A stretch of DNA of 64,000 bases from Tupaia tana (Eukaryota > Chordata > Mammalia > Scandentia > Tupaiidae), in assembly GCA_026018925.1 (NCBI GenBank), contig JAKSZU010000018.1:6170920-6234919 (forward strand). Direction: 5' to 3'. The notes beneath the pieces were generated by a model. It worked only from the letters and a program-made list of their open reading frames with translations, made no database searches and was not told the origin of the DNA. Below, in pieces: positions 23,702 to 33,925 of this stretch (its first letter is position 1; every line of letters begins with the position of its first letter). Made by a program: the position numbers and the translations under genes.

Positions 23702-23959
23702 TTTTTTTTCTAGAGAGATTTTTGCTATAGGGTGCGTGTGCTCACCACCAGAGACAGAGAGAGAGACAGAAAGCAAGAAATCATCCCCTAGAGGAGATGG
23801 CCACACCACAATCCCTTCTCTTCCATTCTCCTCTTTGGGTTTTGGGCACACACACACACACGCACCTGGCATGAGTTTTAAGCCACTGGGTCCAGGACTT
23901 GAACTGTGGTCAACTATGTGGGAGTCCAGCAACATAACAATTATGCCATCTGCCGGTCC
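23702..23959 (-). repeat. Long-type SINE
   Basis: TTAATGTTCTCTCTTTT-type sequence flanks it at about 23684-23701 and 23960-23976, allowing a CT slip. Tail TAGAGAGATTTTTGCTATAG, standard body, head ending TTATGCCATCTGCCGGTCC. Confidence 0.9.
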
Positions 23960-23976
23960 TTAATGTTCTCTCTTTT

Positions 23977-24939
23977 AAGCAGTATTATAGAAATAATATA
24001 ATGACATTAGAAGAGTCCTAAATGGTGCAGGGAGCCCAGTACACTCATCTAACCATTTACAAATGATTTCATTTACGAACTATCTCTTTTCTTCCCTCTA
24101 CTTATGACCCATTCCCAGTACTCTAACCAGCCACTTTCAAACCGTCCTTCCAGCTGTTCTCACAGCTTCTCACCTAACCCTCAGGTCCCTGCAGTTGACT
24201 TGGTTGCAGTCTTGCTTAAATGCCGGGATCTTCTTTGTGTTTTTCCTTAGTCCAAGTGGTTTTTCATGTTGTGACACAGTCCCTGTGGCTGTCTTTGTTG
24301 TGGGACACATTGGATGTACCATAAGTTATCACCATTTTGTTTGCTTTTAAAATTTTGCCATTTGAAATAAGATTGTGCTGAATATGCCACTTGGATTTGC
24401 ACCTACTCTTTTTCTATATTTAAGATTATATCTTTAAAAGCAATTCCCAAGACTTGCATTATCAGATAAAAGAATCATATTTATGACTTTCAATGTACAC
24501 CACATTCCGCACACCCCCCCCATCCCACCTCTACCAAAATGCATACCAACTTATAACATAAGCCAACTTGAAACAAAGGTTATTCCAAAGTCATGGTGGC
24601 TTTTCAGTTTTTAATGAGTTCTAACTAAACAAATTTGTTTTAAATGTCTCCATTTAGTGTAAAGGTCTTGAGACATTCTCTAGAGTGATACTGACCTCAG
24701 ACACTGCTTGTGAAAATGGCAGAGAGTCTGAAAATGTCAAACTGGAAAGTGAAATTTCAGTCACCGTCCTTAATGTATGTATTTCTTGTACAGATTCCAA
24801 GCTTGCTAACTGAGAAGCATTTCAGTTAGGCTTTAGTCTTGGGACTCAAGTTGCCTAACTGATCCAGTCACCTTCCTGGACACTCAACACAGGACGTGTC
24901 CTGGCTGATGTAAGCTGAGTGAGTAGGGTGTGTATTTTG
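23977..24939. other. No gene or clear repeat recognised
   Basis: AT-rich intron DNA. The part around 24.25-24.5 kb has a faint old-L1 flavour but no firm block. Confidence 0.4.
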
Positions 24940-25175
24940 TGGGCATTAGCACATGCTTACATCGTTAAAAACAGGGTAAGGAACATAGACAAAATAACCA
25001 ATAGCTCAAAGAGATGATTAAATGTTCTCACCACAGGAAGAATGATAAAATATTTGATGTGATGGATATGCTGCGCACTCTAATTTGACCATTCTGTGAT
25101 ATTAGCATGTATCAAAATACCACTTACTACCCATAAATATGTACAATTGTGTGTCAATAAAACATCAAATAAAAC
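24940..25175 (+). repeat. L1 3' end (old mammalian L1)
   Basis: TTAAATGTTCTCACCACAGG, AATATTTGATGTGATGGATA, TTAGCATGTATCAAAATACC, CATAAATATGTACAATTGTG and an A-rich end are the L1 3'UTR blocks in order. The element ends where the next SINE begins. Confidence 0.85.
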
Positions 25176-25440
25176 TGGGACCAGCAGTTAGCATAATGGC
25201 TATGTCGCTGAACTCTCTTATAGCCCACTGCGGTTCGAGTCCTGGACCCAGTGGCTTAAACTCTTGCCAGGCACGTGTGAGTGCGTGCCCAAGATCCCGA
25301 GAGAAGAATGGAGGAAAAGGGATTGCAGCATGGCCATCCCCCTGGGAGGTGATTTCTCGCTCTCTTTCTCTCTGTCTCTCTTTGTCTTTCTGGCGAGCGC
25401 ACGAGCCCTATAGCAAAAACCTCTCCAAAATAATAATAAT
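25176..25440 (+). repeat. Long-type SINE
   Basis: Head GGGACCAGCAGTTAGCATAA, B-box GGTTCGAGTCCTGGACC, full body, CT part, CCCTATAGCAAAAACCTC, tail with AATAATAAT. It has inserted into the L1 A-tail. Confidence 0.9.
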
Positions 25441-26144
25441 AAATAAAATTAAATTAAACTAAAAAAAATAACAGAATGGATTCCCATTTTCTCAGCTACC
25501 CTGAGGTTTACCCAAGTCTGCCCTGAGGTTTAGTCTTCTCATTTCTAATAAGTAAGAATGGATTAGAACAGCCTTCTCAGGGCTGCTCCCTGAATTTGAG
25601 GTCTAGATCTTGGACAAGACCATAGACCATCTGAGAATTCTAGTGAAATAATGGAGAACTCAGCCAGTTTCCTAGAAGCTTGGTTCCAGATAACAGCAGA
25701 TATTCATGTGGATAGCTATTCCATTGATTGGCCAAATTTTATACTTTTGCTTTTTTTTTTCCAAATCTAAAGAGTCATGTTTTCCTCAACACTTCAACAT
25801 TTCAAAAGGAGCCAACTTGCATTTTGTTCCAAGAAAGAATTTTGTTATTAGGTTAAAGTAAACGACAAAATAGAAAAGTCACTCTCAAGTCTATTTCTCA
25901 TAAATCTCAGCACCTCGATTTTCTTCCAGTCACACCCCAGCCTTAACCCCAGTGAGTCAGTGAGAGTCGGGGGGACACGACCGCCTGTCCAGAGAAGGTC
26001 CTGCAGCAGCTCCCCTGTCTTGGCAGGGCTTTCTGAGTTCGGAAAACTCCTGATCAATCCTGATGAAAGTCCCATCCCAGTTCGAACTTCACAACTGAAC
26101 AAACCAGTTTTACAACTCACAGGAATTTAATTTGGCCTCAGCTT

Positions 26145-26165
26145 GGGGGGGGGGGGGGGGGGGGG
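26145..26165 (+). repeat. 21-base poly-G run
   Basis: An uninterrupted run of 21 G on the plus strand, preceded by CTCAGCTT and followed by ACACC. It lies about 590 bases into HSD17B2 intron 1. Confidence 0.9.
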
Positions 26166-26749
26166 ACACCAAAGAAGGGAAAAGTTGGCCACTGGCGTTG
26201 AGGCACCCAGCCAGCCGGGTCCAATTAAGGAGCATTAGCGATCTAATGACAGGCTTGGGGAGGAAGGTACAGCCAGATCACAAGGTTCTGCCACAGCCCG
26301 CAAACGGAAAGTCTCCCGGTGACCCCTTCGAAAAAGCAAGGTGTAAGGAGAACCCAGCTCTGCACGACCCCCTGCACACCTAGTGAAAACGAGCCCAGGT
26401 CTAGAAACTGGCCAAACATTCATCCCAGAGCAAAGTCTCATGGAAGCCTAAAAATATCTATGGGGCATCCTCGGGTACAGCAAAACATGAAATAGCAGTT
26501 CCGCACGTCGCTCTCTGCTGCTGGGAAACGGAGCGGCACTGCCCGGGTGCGCCTCATCCTCCTCTCCCCCCAGTGCCTGCCCGGTCGAGCACACCTCCTG
26601 CGACAGTGGACCCCAGCAAGGCGGTGGAAACACTGGGATATGGGTTTCCATGCTCCATGCCAAGGATTTTATTTTAAGCCCAATTTGACAGTCCCACGAA
26701 AGCAAAGAAGTCTCCAATCCTGCCCTCCGTGGGAACAGCGGTGCCGCCA

Positions 26750-26755
26750 GCTTAC
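26750..26755 (-). promoter_or_regulatory. HSD17B2: Splice donor of HSD17B2 exon 1
   Basis: The minus strand reads ACAG then GTAAGC, a strong consensus donor. It interrupts a Gly codon in phase 1, matching the point where the known protein continues with a second Gly. Confidence 0.85.
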
Positions 26756-27017
26756 CTGTCACCAGGACTGCCTTTTGATCCACAGGTAACAACTCTTGGC
26801 CAGATAAGCGAGTGTATATGAGGAAACACAACGCGGAGAAGAGGGTCAAGCCCCAGAAGAGAGACAGGCTCAGCAGGCAAGCCCCTCCCCAGAGGCCAGC
26901 GAGGCAGATGCAGCTCCCCAACCATCCTGAGCTTTTGCATTTGCAAAGAACCGTCCCTCCTAGCACTGCGGTGACAGCCAGGCAGAGCCACCCGGTCTCA
27001 GAGGAGAAAATGCTCAT
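26756..27017 (-). CDS. HSD17B2: HSD17B2 exon 1 (first 87 codons plus one base)
   Basis: HSD17B2 is an NAD-dependent, ER-membrane short-chain dehydrogenase that oxidises estradiol to estrone, testosterone to androstenedione and 20-alpha-dihydroprogesterone to progesterone. The frame from the ATG at 27017 gives an N-terminus that follows the human protein as I remember it: MS-F at the start, two hydrophobic blocks (about residues 11-25 and 38-68) forming the signal-anchor, then LSGQELLPVDQKAVLVT, which begins the first Rossmann strand. The exon stops after the first base of the Gly codon of the TGxxxGxG cofactor motif, at a CAG/GTAAGC donor (26756/26755). The frame stays open upstream for 47 codons, but homology and an A at -3 favour this ATG. 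No stop or frameshift is seen. The catalytic SYK part lies on later exons not found here. Identification is confident; it rests on recognition, not a search. Confidence 0.95.
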
Positions 27018-27068
27018 TCTCAGCGACTTACTGCACTGAGAGTGCTCAAGGCCAGCAAGTCCAGTGGT
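27018..27068 (-). other. HSD17B2: HSD17B2 putative 5' untranslated region
   Basis: About 50 bases lie between the ATG and the position roughly 30 bases downstream of the TATA-like box at 27095-27100. The 5' end is inferred only from that spacing. No intron signal is obvious between it and the ATG. Confidence 0.4.
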
Positions 27069-27094
27069 CAAAGGCTGGCTGCAGGCAGCCTGGG

Positions 27095-27100
27095 TTATAT
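27095..27100 (-). promoter_or_regulatory. HSD17B2: TATA-like box upstream of HSD17B2
   Basis: The minus strand reads ATATAA (within TTCATATAACCC) about 80 bases above the HSD17B2 start codon. A second TATA-like string, AATATATG, lies about 90 bases further up. There is no CpG island around exon 1, as expected for a tissue-restricted, TATA-type promoter. Placement is inferred from spacing. Confidence 0.4.
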
Positions 27101-27774
27101 GAACGGAGAGGAAAGAAGGGAGGGGAGAAGACAGCCCCGGAACCCTCTGAATGAGCACGGAGTAAGCATAACCGTGCAGGCATATATTCCAGTGGGTAAT
27201 TTAATCCCCTGTGCACGAAATACAAATATCAGGACACTTCCTATTTCATCGCTCCCCACCCTGCCCCCTGCACACACAACACCTACACACACCACAAGCA
27301 AATGTGTGCCTCTTTTTTGTTGTCCTTGTTTTTAAATGGCAGTTCCACCTCTGGAGAGATGACTAATTGGATAATAATTGACAGAATTCAGAGAATAACA
27401 AAACCTCTGGCTCCCAGGAAAATACCCGCTTCTCTTTCAGAACCTTGCAGTTGCCTGTCTGTTGAATGTATTTTCTGACTCAGAATTGATTGTGTGTGCA
27501 CGTGTGTAAACCGGGGTTGGAAGATAGCTAGATTCTGGAAAAGAAGGCAACACGGCTGTGACCCACGTCCACAGCACTCCTGAAGAAGGTGAAAGGCGTG
27601 GATGGGGAGTACTTTACAACTACCGAAGCGACTTCTCGGCAGACAAATGCTTCGGTCTTTCCCAAGGAGAGATACACCATGGGATAGCAGAGTGATCCCG
27701 CTAACTAACCGTGGCCAGCATGGGGGGTGTTTGTGACACGGCCTGTGCTCAGCTCCTTACTCGTTAGTTTCTAT
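27101..27774. other. HSD17B2 upstream flank, no repeat recognised
   Basis: About 670 bases of apparently unique DNA immediately above the putative promoter, containing a GTGTGTGCACGTGTGTAAAC stretch near 27490. It is the natural place for proximal regulatory sites, but none is proven. Confidence 0.4.
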
Positions 27775-27938
27775 TGCAAATCCTCTCCGAGCCAGGCTCC
27801 ATTCTAGGCCCTGCGACTCAATAATCCACATGTTCAGTCTCTTCGACTACAACATTCTTAGGGAGAATAGATTATTACAGCAATTGTAACAATTTCTAAC
27901 GAGAAAACAGGGGTACAGAGAGGTTAAGAGACTTGCTC
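27775..27938 (-). repeat. MIR element, part 1 (split by the provirus)
   Basis: GAGCCAGGCTCCATTCTAGG, AGAGGTTAAGAGACTTGCTC and the intervening blocks are a reversed MIR. Its next expected bases, AGGATCACACAGC, are found only at 37449, after the provirus. Confidence 0.85.
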
Positions 27939-28463
27939 TGAAGCAGACCTCCATTTTGAACTCCTCTATTTTGGAATCTTGCTTTCTCCTTTTACCTAGA
28001 GTAAACAGTGACTCACACTCCTACTATCTGTGCTAAATAACCCGAAACTCTCCATCTAAGATGTTCCTTAGTGATGTGTAATCAGCAGTCACCAGACCCC
28101 TTGCCCTGGGCCGTGAAGACCATTAAGTTTCCATTATGTTTGTGTAAGGACTAGAAAGTCCTCAACCCTAAAGCTGCCCCCAAGTAGCAGTGCTTAATTT
28201 TGCCTCTTTAAGATGCGTGTGCAACCTCACTCCTTCCCCTTGTCACCTCTCCCTCCTCTTTATCCCCCTCCTCCTGCTCTTGCCATGTCAACCCAAATGT
28301 GGTTTTGCCTTTATAAGCTCCTTCTCCCTACACTCAGGGCTGCAGGGTTTTGAGAGACATAAATCCCCACCACCACCCGCATACCACCGGCTTAGTCAAT
28401 AAAACGCCAATAATTTGGCTATGTCTAGATGTCCTCTTATTTCTTGCTGATTAGACTATGACA
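27939..28463 (+). repeat. 5' LTR of the provirus
   Basis: Begins TGAAGCAGACCTCC and ends in CA. TTATAAG at about 28311 is a TATA box and AATAAA at about 28398 a polyadenylation signal, so U3, R and U5 run left to right. R would start near CTACACTCAGGGCTG. Confidence 0.9.
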
Positions 28464-28465
28464 TC

Positions 28466-28483
28466 TGGAGTCCCCAGCTAGAG
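28466..28483 (+). promoter_or_regulatory. Putative primer binding site (tRNA-Thr-like)
   Basis: TGGAGTCCCCAGCTAGAG starts two bases after the LTR, the right spacing. It resembles the binding site used by tRNA-Thr-primed class I elements as I recall it, with a few mismatches. The tRNA assignment is from memory. Confidence 0.6.
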
Positions 28484-30932
28484 GAGTACCTACCGGTACT
28501 TGGGTGAGGCAGCCCAGAATGGTGGCCTCGCTCGGGCAGGCTGCCAGTTACCCAGAGAGTGCTCTAGGAGAGACGCACCACCTGGGATTGCCCAGGTCCC
28601 CGGAGCCATCTTTGGGATTGTTGACAGCCAGGCAAGAGACGCTGAATACTCCTTCAAAATTGTGGAGTTCTAGTATAATAATTACTCCAAGGCATTTTTC
28701 CTGGTGTTCCTGTCTCATTTGAAACTTCTTTGGAAAATACATTGATGAGTACGGAGTTGACGAGGGAAAGCCCCCTGAATCTGACCTGCTGGACCAGGAG
28801 GTTTGAATCCCTCCTAAGGCGGCTGGATCCAGGACTGACTGGATGTGGTTAGAGAGCCCCCTACTTAGATTCCACCAGGCTGTGCTGGAACCTGGGGCTA
28901 GATAGTTGTCGGGAATTCAAGTCTCCCCCGGCCCTTAGACAGCTGTGGTAAATCAGGGTTTGAGTCCCTGGGTATGTAGGATCCTTTGCACGGGCTTCTT
29001 TTGCTTTTACTGTTGCTTCAATTATTTTCTCCATGCTCACCTGTACGATATTATGGCTCTATCCCTGCAAGAAGTGGCATTGGTCAGTCTCAGATGGGCA
29101 GCCTCAGGTGGGAAGAGCTTTTCCTGGGACTGAAAGTTTTTCTGGGGCTGACCAAGAGCACTGCTGGTGCTGGAAGCACCCCCTGGATGGGTTCCAGGAC
29201 TCACCTGCTACCTCTGTTTTCTCCCCTGTTTCAGCATCTGGTGGAGGACCCTCTTGGATCTTCATTTTGTTTCTCTTTTTCTTCAACCTTTATTCTCATT
29301 GTAAAAAGAGTGCACTCTGGGGGAGGGAATGTTATAACCTCTGGAATGAATGGTGAATGCTTGAGTGAGTGTATGTTTGTGGCTCCACGGCTTTGGCTAC
29401 GGAGTCTGAGTGGTCCCAATCTGTTGTTCCACGAAGGCCTCATACAACCAGAAGGTAAAATTGACACTGGGGGTCGCGGACCCTCCCTGCACATTCAATC
29501 CAATGGTGGGTTTACAGCCTGTTACTAAAACTAAGAGGCTCCTGAAAGTCCCCACAAGAGGCACGGCCAGACAGACACCTGATTGGCCTCCTCTTCAGAG
29601 GGGACACCCACCCTTTGTCTGTCTCACAACCATAGTGGAGGGCAAAAATGGAAAAGCAGAAAAATTTAAAAATAGGGGGAGAAAAGAGAAAAAGAAAAGA
29701 AGAGTCTGCTCCTCCCATGACTGCTAGGCTCCTCTGCCTTGGAAGGCTAGGTCCTTTATTTATGGAGAAAGTTGTAGAGATCCTCTTGGGCCAGTGAGAG
29801 GGGCACCCACCCCTTGGCTGTCTTACATCGCCGTCGTTGGAGGAAAGTGGAGAAGGACCACTCCCCTTTTCATGACAGGCAGGCCACTCTGTCCTCAGAA
29901 GCTGGGTCCTTTGTTTCTTGAGAAGATCATAAAGAAAGTCCTAAAATAAAGAGGCTCTACAGATTCTCGGCTGCCTTGTACTGCAGTCTGAGGACTGCGT
30001 TCCTTGTTAGCAGGTGATCCGGTAGATGTGCAGGCTGCATTCTTGACGGGACTTTACCAGGCCCCTGTCCTAACCCATTTCCTCTGCTGTTGAGAGGAGT
30101 TTGGCGGGGCTCCAGTCCACCTTCTTCTAGTTCACCTCTTTCTGGGTGAGAGCCCCATCCTCCTTTGTGCTCTCTCGGGCTCCCCTCAGCTGCTTCCTCA
30201 GTGTCCCTGCTTTAGAAATGCCTCTGTTACTTCAGCCCTCTGGCATCTTGCCTGCGCTCTAAGGGACACAGAAGTTCCCCTTACACAGATGAACTCGGAC
30301 TCTCTTTTACACCTGAGTCTTGTTAGCCTTGCTGTTCTAACTACAACCCGGCTAGCTGGGAAATCGAGGCGGTCGAGAAGTGATCCTTACAGTCACGGCA
30401 CTACCGCTGGGACTTGCCTTGTGACGATAAGAGGTACGGGTAGAGGCTAGTCGGTCTCGAAATGCCCCAGGGTACGTCCTGACCAAGGAGCATACTTGCC
30501 TTTTTAGAAATCATGGACAGCCAGAACAGCTCTTTTCAAAGTCCCTTCAAATGCATGTGGAAGCATTTCAGTGAGGCGTTTGTGGAAAGCTGTGATTATG
30601 CCATCACTCTCCATCCAAAAAAACTGAGAGGGCCTTTTAAAAACTTAGGAGGCGTGGAAATATCAGAAATATTTGTGCAATAAAAACTCCAATGGTATAA
30701 GCAACAACAAGTTAAAGACCACCACCCTTAAGTGTATAATTAAAATTTCAAAAAAAGGAGTTACTCTGAAGAGTATTAGTGTAATTAGTGTAACCCCAAG
30801 AAAATTGGCTCTTACAATCCTGATGTGCGTGTGCATCCATATACATACGTCATGTTCCGTGCTATATGTTGTATGTCTGTGTAAAAGGCCTTAAAATGTT
30901 TCATTTAATTTGGTTTATAAAAAGAGAGCTCA
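28484..30932 (+). other. Provirus leader and gag-position sequence, non-coding
   Basis: No recognisable gag domain (no matrix, capsid or zinc-knuckle pattern) in any frame. A frame of 180 codons at 28986-29528 has only low-complexity hydrophobic stretches. Two related blocks at about 29560-29750 and 29760-29950 share ACCCACCC-TTG-CTGTCT, GGCTC-TCTG and GGTCCTTT-TTT elements, an internal tandem duplication. Confidence 0.5.
29560..29950 (+). repeat. Imperfect tandem duplication inside the provirus
   Basis: The motif series GAGGGG-CACCCACC, TGTCTYAC, GTGGAGG or GTTGGAGG, CTCC-CATGAC, CTCTG-CTT-GAAG, TAGGTCCTTT or TGGGTCCTTT appears twice, about 190 bases apart. Confidence 0.65.
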
Positions 30933-31197
30933 GGGACCAGCAGTTAGCGTAATGACTATGGCGCTGGACTCCCACGTAGTCGACCGCGGTTCGAGTCCCG
31001 GACCCGGCGGCTTAAACTCACGCCGGGCGCGTGTGCGTGCGTGCCCAAGATCCCGAGAATGGAGGAGAAGGGATTGCGGCGTGGCCATCCCCCCTGGGGG
31101 GTGATTTCCTGCTTTCTATCTCTCTGTCTCTCTCTGTCTGTCTGGCGAGCGCACGCGCCCTATAGCAAAAACCTCTCCAAAAAAAGAAAAAAAAAAA
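30933..31197 (+). repeat. Long-type SINE, very young
   Basis: AAAAAGAGAGCTCA is duplicated at 30919-30932 and 31198-31211. Almost all CpGs are intact: GTCGACCGCGGTTCGAGTCC in the head, GGCGCGTGTGCGTGCGTGCC in the body. The tail is AAAAAGAAA followed by a long A run. Confidence 0.97.
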
Positions 31198-31211
31198 AAA
31201 AAGAGAGCTCA

Positions 31212-31664
31212 TACAAATTAGTTTAAATGCTTTCCAAGTTCATATAACTCTAGCAAATAAGTCAGCTTCAAATATAATGAAGAAAAAGATGAATAAACAA
31301 AAGTCTTCTCAATTTCCAACATATATATTGTCCAGGTTTTTATTAATCAAGCAACATCATGTTTATCTTAATATGGTTAGTTTAATGAAACGGCTTGTAT
31401 TTTTATGTTGTATGTTGTATTATACATAGTAGATATATAACAGAAAAACAGACAATTTATGACTAGCTTTTTCTGGCTTTAGTTTTAGTGCTAACAGAGG
31501 ATCTTTGACCTCAAAGTAACTTAGATGTTTACAGAGAGCCCCTAAAACATAAAAAAAAAAATAATGTTAAACCAATCAGGCTTAGTCTTTATATGTTGGA
31601 TACAAACAAAAAGCATTGTTAAATTAAGTAATTCTAATTTTCTTGGCATTATATTTGCGTTTTA

Positions 31665-31695
<31 letters not shown>

Positions 31696-31807
31696 ATGTT
31701 ATTTACTTATATATCTATATATGCACTGTGTTCCAAAATAACTTGAGATTCCCAAAAATGTATGGCAGGTTGCTATGTTAAACTGGTATAGACAGCCAAA
31801 TTTCTTT
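31212..31807. other. AT-rich proviral interior
   Basis: Very AT-rich, many stops, no recognised viral or cellular sequence. A (TA)n run lies at about 31668-31692. Confidence 0.5.
31668..31692. repeat. (TA)n microsatellite
   Basis: Perfect TA dinucleotide run of about 24 bases. Confidence 0.95.
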
Positions 31808-31824
31808 GTCATTTACAAATTTTT

Positions 31825-32091
31825 TTTTTTTCTTTTTTTGGAGAGGTTTTTGCTATAGGGCGCGTGCGCTCGCCAGACAGACAGAGAGAGACAGAGAGAT
31901 AGAAAGCAGGAAATCACCCCCCAGGGGGGATGGCCACGCCGCAATCCCTTCTCCTCCATTCTCCTCTCGGGATCTTGGGCACGCACGCACACGCGCCCGG
32001 CGTGAGTTTAAGCCGCCGGGTCCGGGACTCGAACCGCGGTCGACTACGTGGGAGTCCAGCGACATAGCCATTACGCTAACTGCTGGTCCCA
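31825..32091 (-). repeat. Long-type SINE, very young
   Basis: GTCATTTACAAATTTTT is duplicated at 31808-31824 and 32092-32108. CpG content is intact, and the copy is close to base-for-base the reverse of the copy at 30933. Confidence 0.97.
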
Positions 32092-32108
32092 GTCATTTAC
32101 AAATTTTT

Positions 32109-32836
32109 GTCAGAACATTGGCTCTGTTGGTTCAAGTCTTATTGTCCATGAGTAATTGCTTTGTTTGATGCCTTTCTAAAAGTTTTTTGCAAATGGCTAT
32201 AATCCTAATGTTAAAAAAAATTCACAAAAAGAATAGAAAAAAAATGTACTCTTCCAAGTACAGGTTTCTAAATATCTAATCATTTAACAGGGTAAAATTT
32301 TCATTTTCTATAAAAACTAATTAATTTTCTAAAGTGTTAAGCCAAAATTAACTTTAAAAAATAAAAAAAGTTCAACAAAAATTGTATATTAAATAGCCAA
32401 TGCAATGCACTGAGTTAAAGAGGTAAAATTGGTATAAAAAATATAAATCTAATGTTAAACATAGACTCACAAAAACATTAATGCCTGGTTTCCTTCGAGT
32501 CCTCCTTATAATTCTTGTTGTTAAGTTAACATGCTTTAGTTATCCCTATTATTGGTCTTTAAATTTTATAAGAAACATTGAGAAAGTCTATTAGTAAAAT
32601 TGTTCAGTTTTACATAAAAAAATTGTTAAACAAATTTTGTTATTGTGTGTACATGTTCATAAACTGCTAGTGTATGTTATAAGTTAAGGTTGCCAAAAAT
32701 CAAACTTTTGATCCATATAGATATATAAAATTCTATTTTTACAAGCTTAATAGCTCCTCAAAAGTCAGATTTCCCAAGGTGAAAGGGAAAGATAAGCAAG
32801 GATGGCAACTAAAAACTGGACCTATACATATCAGAG
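32109..32836. other. AT-rich proviral interior
   Basis: No coding or repeat identity recognised. It is strongly A/T-rich, unlike the GC-richer flank of the provirus. Confidence 0.5.
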
Positions 32837-32854
32837 AAAAAGCTAGAAAACTCT

Positions 32855-33907
32855 GTTCCTCCCAGACTACCTCGGAACTACGTGAGTCCAGCATCGTCTT
32901 CCACTGGAACCCCAAACCCAGCGAGAGCTCAGAGTGCTGACCAGAAGGCTGATGGACCCACTAGAAAAGCTTAACCCAGTGTTGACCCCGGGGTCTTCTC
33001 TGATGTCCACTGAAGAAAATTCCCAGGGACATTCAGGTGGGTCTTCCCAATATGTCCCCGGGGAAGAGCTCACTGGGTGCAGCAGCTTCCAATTCCAAAT
33101 TTGGCAAGAGAGGCTGGTCCTCTCGTGGCCTGTCCTCCCATCTGCTCAGAAACATTAATGTATGAATTTAGTAACTTGACTCTCAATCCCGGTACCAGAT
33201 CCCTTTCCCCTCCATCAGGAGGTTCATCCCAACCACAGGACAGAAAGGAAGAGATCTTTCAGGAGTTCAGTGGTGGCTTCCCTTACAGAAGGACAGGAGT
33301 GAGGACATTGTTTTCTGTGAGGAAAGCAAGGACGGTAAAACTGTGATACCTTTTGATCAACAAATTTTCTCGGCTTGAAAGAGAACTAAGAGACACGAGG
33401 CTTAAGGAAGGTCAGAATGAACCAAGACGTGAACCATTCAGACTTGCCTGTGTCATGGGTGGGATCCCTCTGAACACGCTAAAATAGGGAATAGTTACGA
33501 CCCAGAGTCAAATCAGACATAAAAGCTATTCTTTCCTGCTGGTAAGTATATGCAGCTGATTGAGAAAACTACTTGTGACAACCTCTGAGTTTTGTGGCAT
33601 ATTTTTCTTCTTGCATCTCTATCTTGATACCAGTGATTTATAAGGAATATGTGTAGTTTGAATGTAGTTGAATGCGTTTAAAGTACAGTACTGTGTACTT
33701 TGCACTTCCGGATCCGACCCAAGAAGCACCAGTAGTTCTCAGATACATGTGTTTTAGAAGCCTGGTGTATGAGATGAAACCAGCATCACGTTTTGAGCAA
33801 AATGATTTATGGGGAAGGGATATATTTTACAGTAGCAAATAAATTTGTGTGTATAGAAGAATCAATTCATTCAATTTAATGTCTTTTAAGTAAAAACAAA
33901 CAAACAA
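32855..33907 (+). pseudogene. Retroposed transcript of unidentified origin
   Basis: The 18-base string AAAAAGCTAGAAAACTCT occurs at 32837-32854 and at 33908-33925, a target-site duplication. The insert ends in AAAACAAACAAACAAAAAAA (from about 33891) and has AATAAA at about 33838, so it looks like an mRNA copy with a tail. The first half is GC-richer and partly open in changing frames (for example 33077-33346, with SPPSGGSSQPQDRKEE), suggesting a frameshifted coding end. The second half is AT-rich like a 3'UTR. I cannot name the parent gene. A non-coding RNA or 5'-truncated unknown LINE are alternatives. Confidence 0.7.
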
Positions 33908-33925
33908 AAAAAGCTAGAAAACTCT

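Larger units (their letters stand above)
1..26749 (-). other. HSD17B2: HSD17B2 intron 1, 5' portion (no further exon seen)
   Basis: Transcription runs toward lower coordinates, so this whole stretch should be intron. I looked for the exon 2 peptide (GDCGLG and what follows) on the minus strand and did not find it. A very long first intron is what I recall for the human gene, so exon 2 probably lies beyond position 1. Confidence 0.7.

Noticed and set aside
26448-26755. Continuation of the HSD17B2 frame past residue 87
   Set aside because: A consensus splice donor stands exactly where the known protein requires a junction. The downstream frame does not resemble the enzyme.
27016-27158. 47-codon in-frame extension upstream of the HSD17B2 ATG
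   Set aside because: The known protein starts at MS-F. The extension overlaps the expected promoter and 5'UTR and has no resemblance to the family.
28986-29528. 180-codon plus-strand frame in the provirus as a gag candidate
   Set aside because: No gag domain pattern, only hydrophobic and Ser-rich low-complexity runs, and neighbouring frames overlap it.
30960-31010. tRNA gene at SINE heads
   Set aside because: The heads keep A- and B-box-like sequence but lack a full cloverleaf and are followed by the SINE body, so they are retroposon promoters, not tRNA genes.
31853-32071. Recurrent open frames reading SLDSHVVDRGSSPGPGG and similar at many places on both strands
   Set aside because: They coincide with SINE copies. 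Young copies have few stops, so the same translated string recurs wherever the SINE lies. No start context or conservation beyond the repeat.
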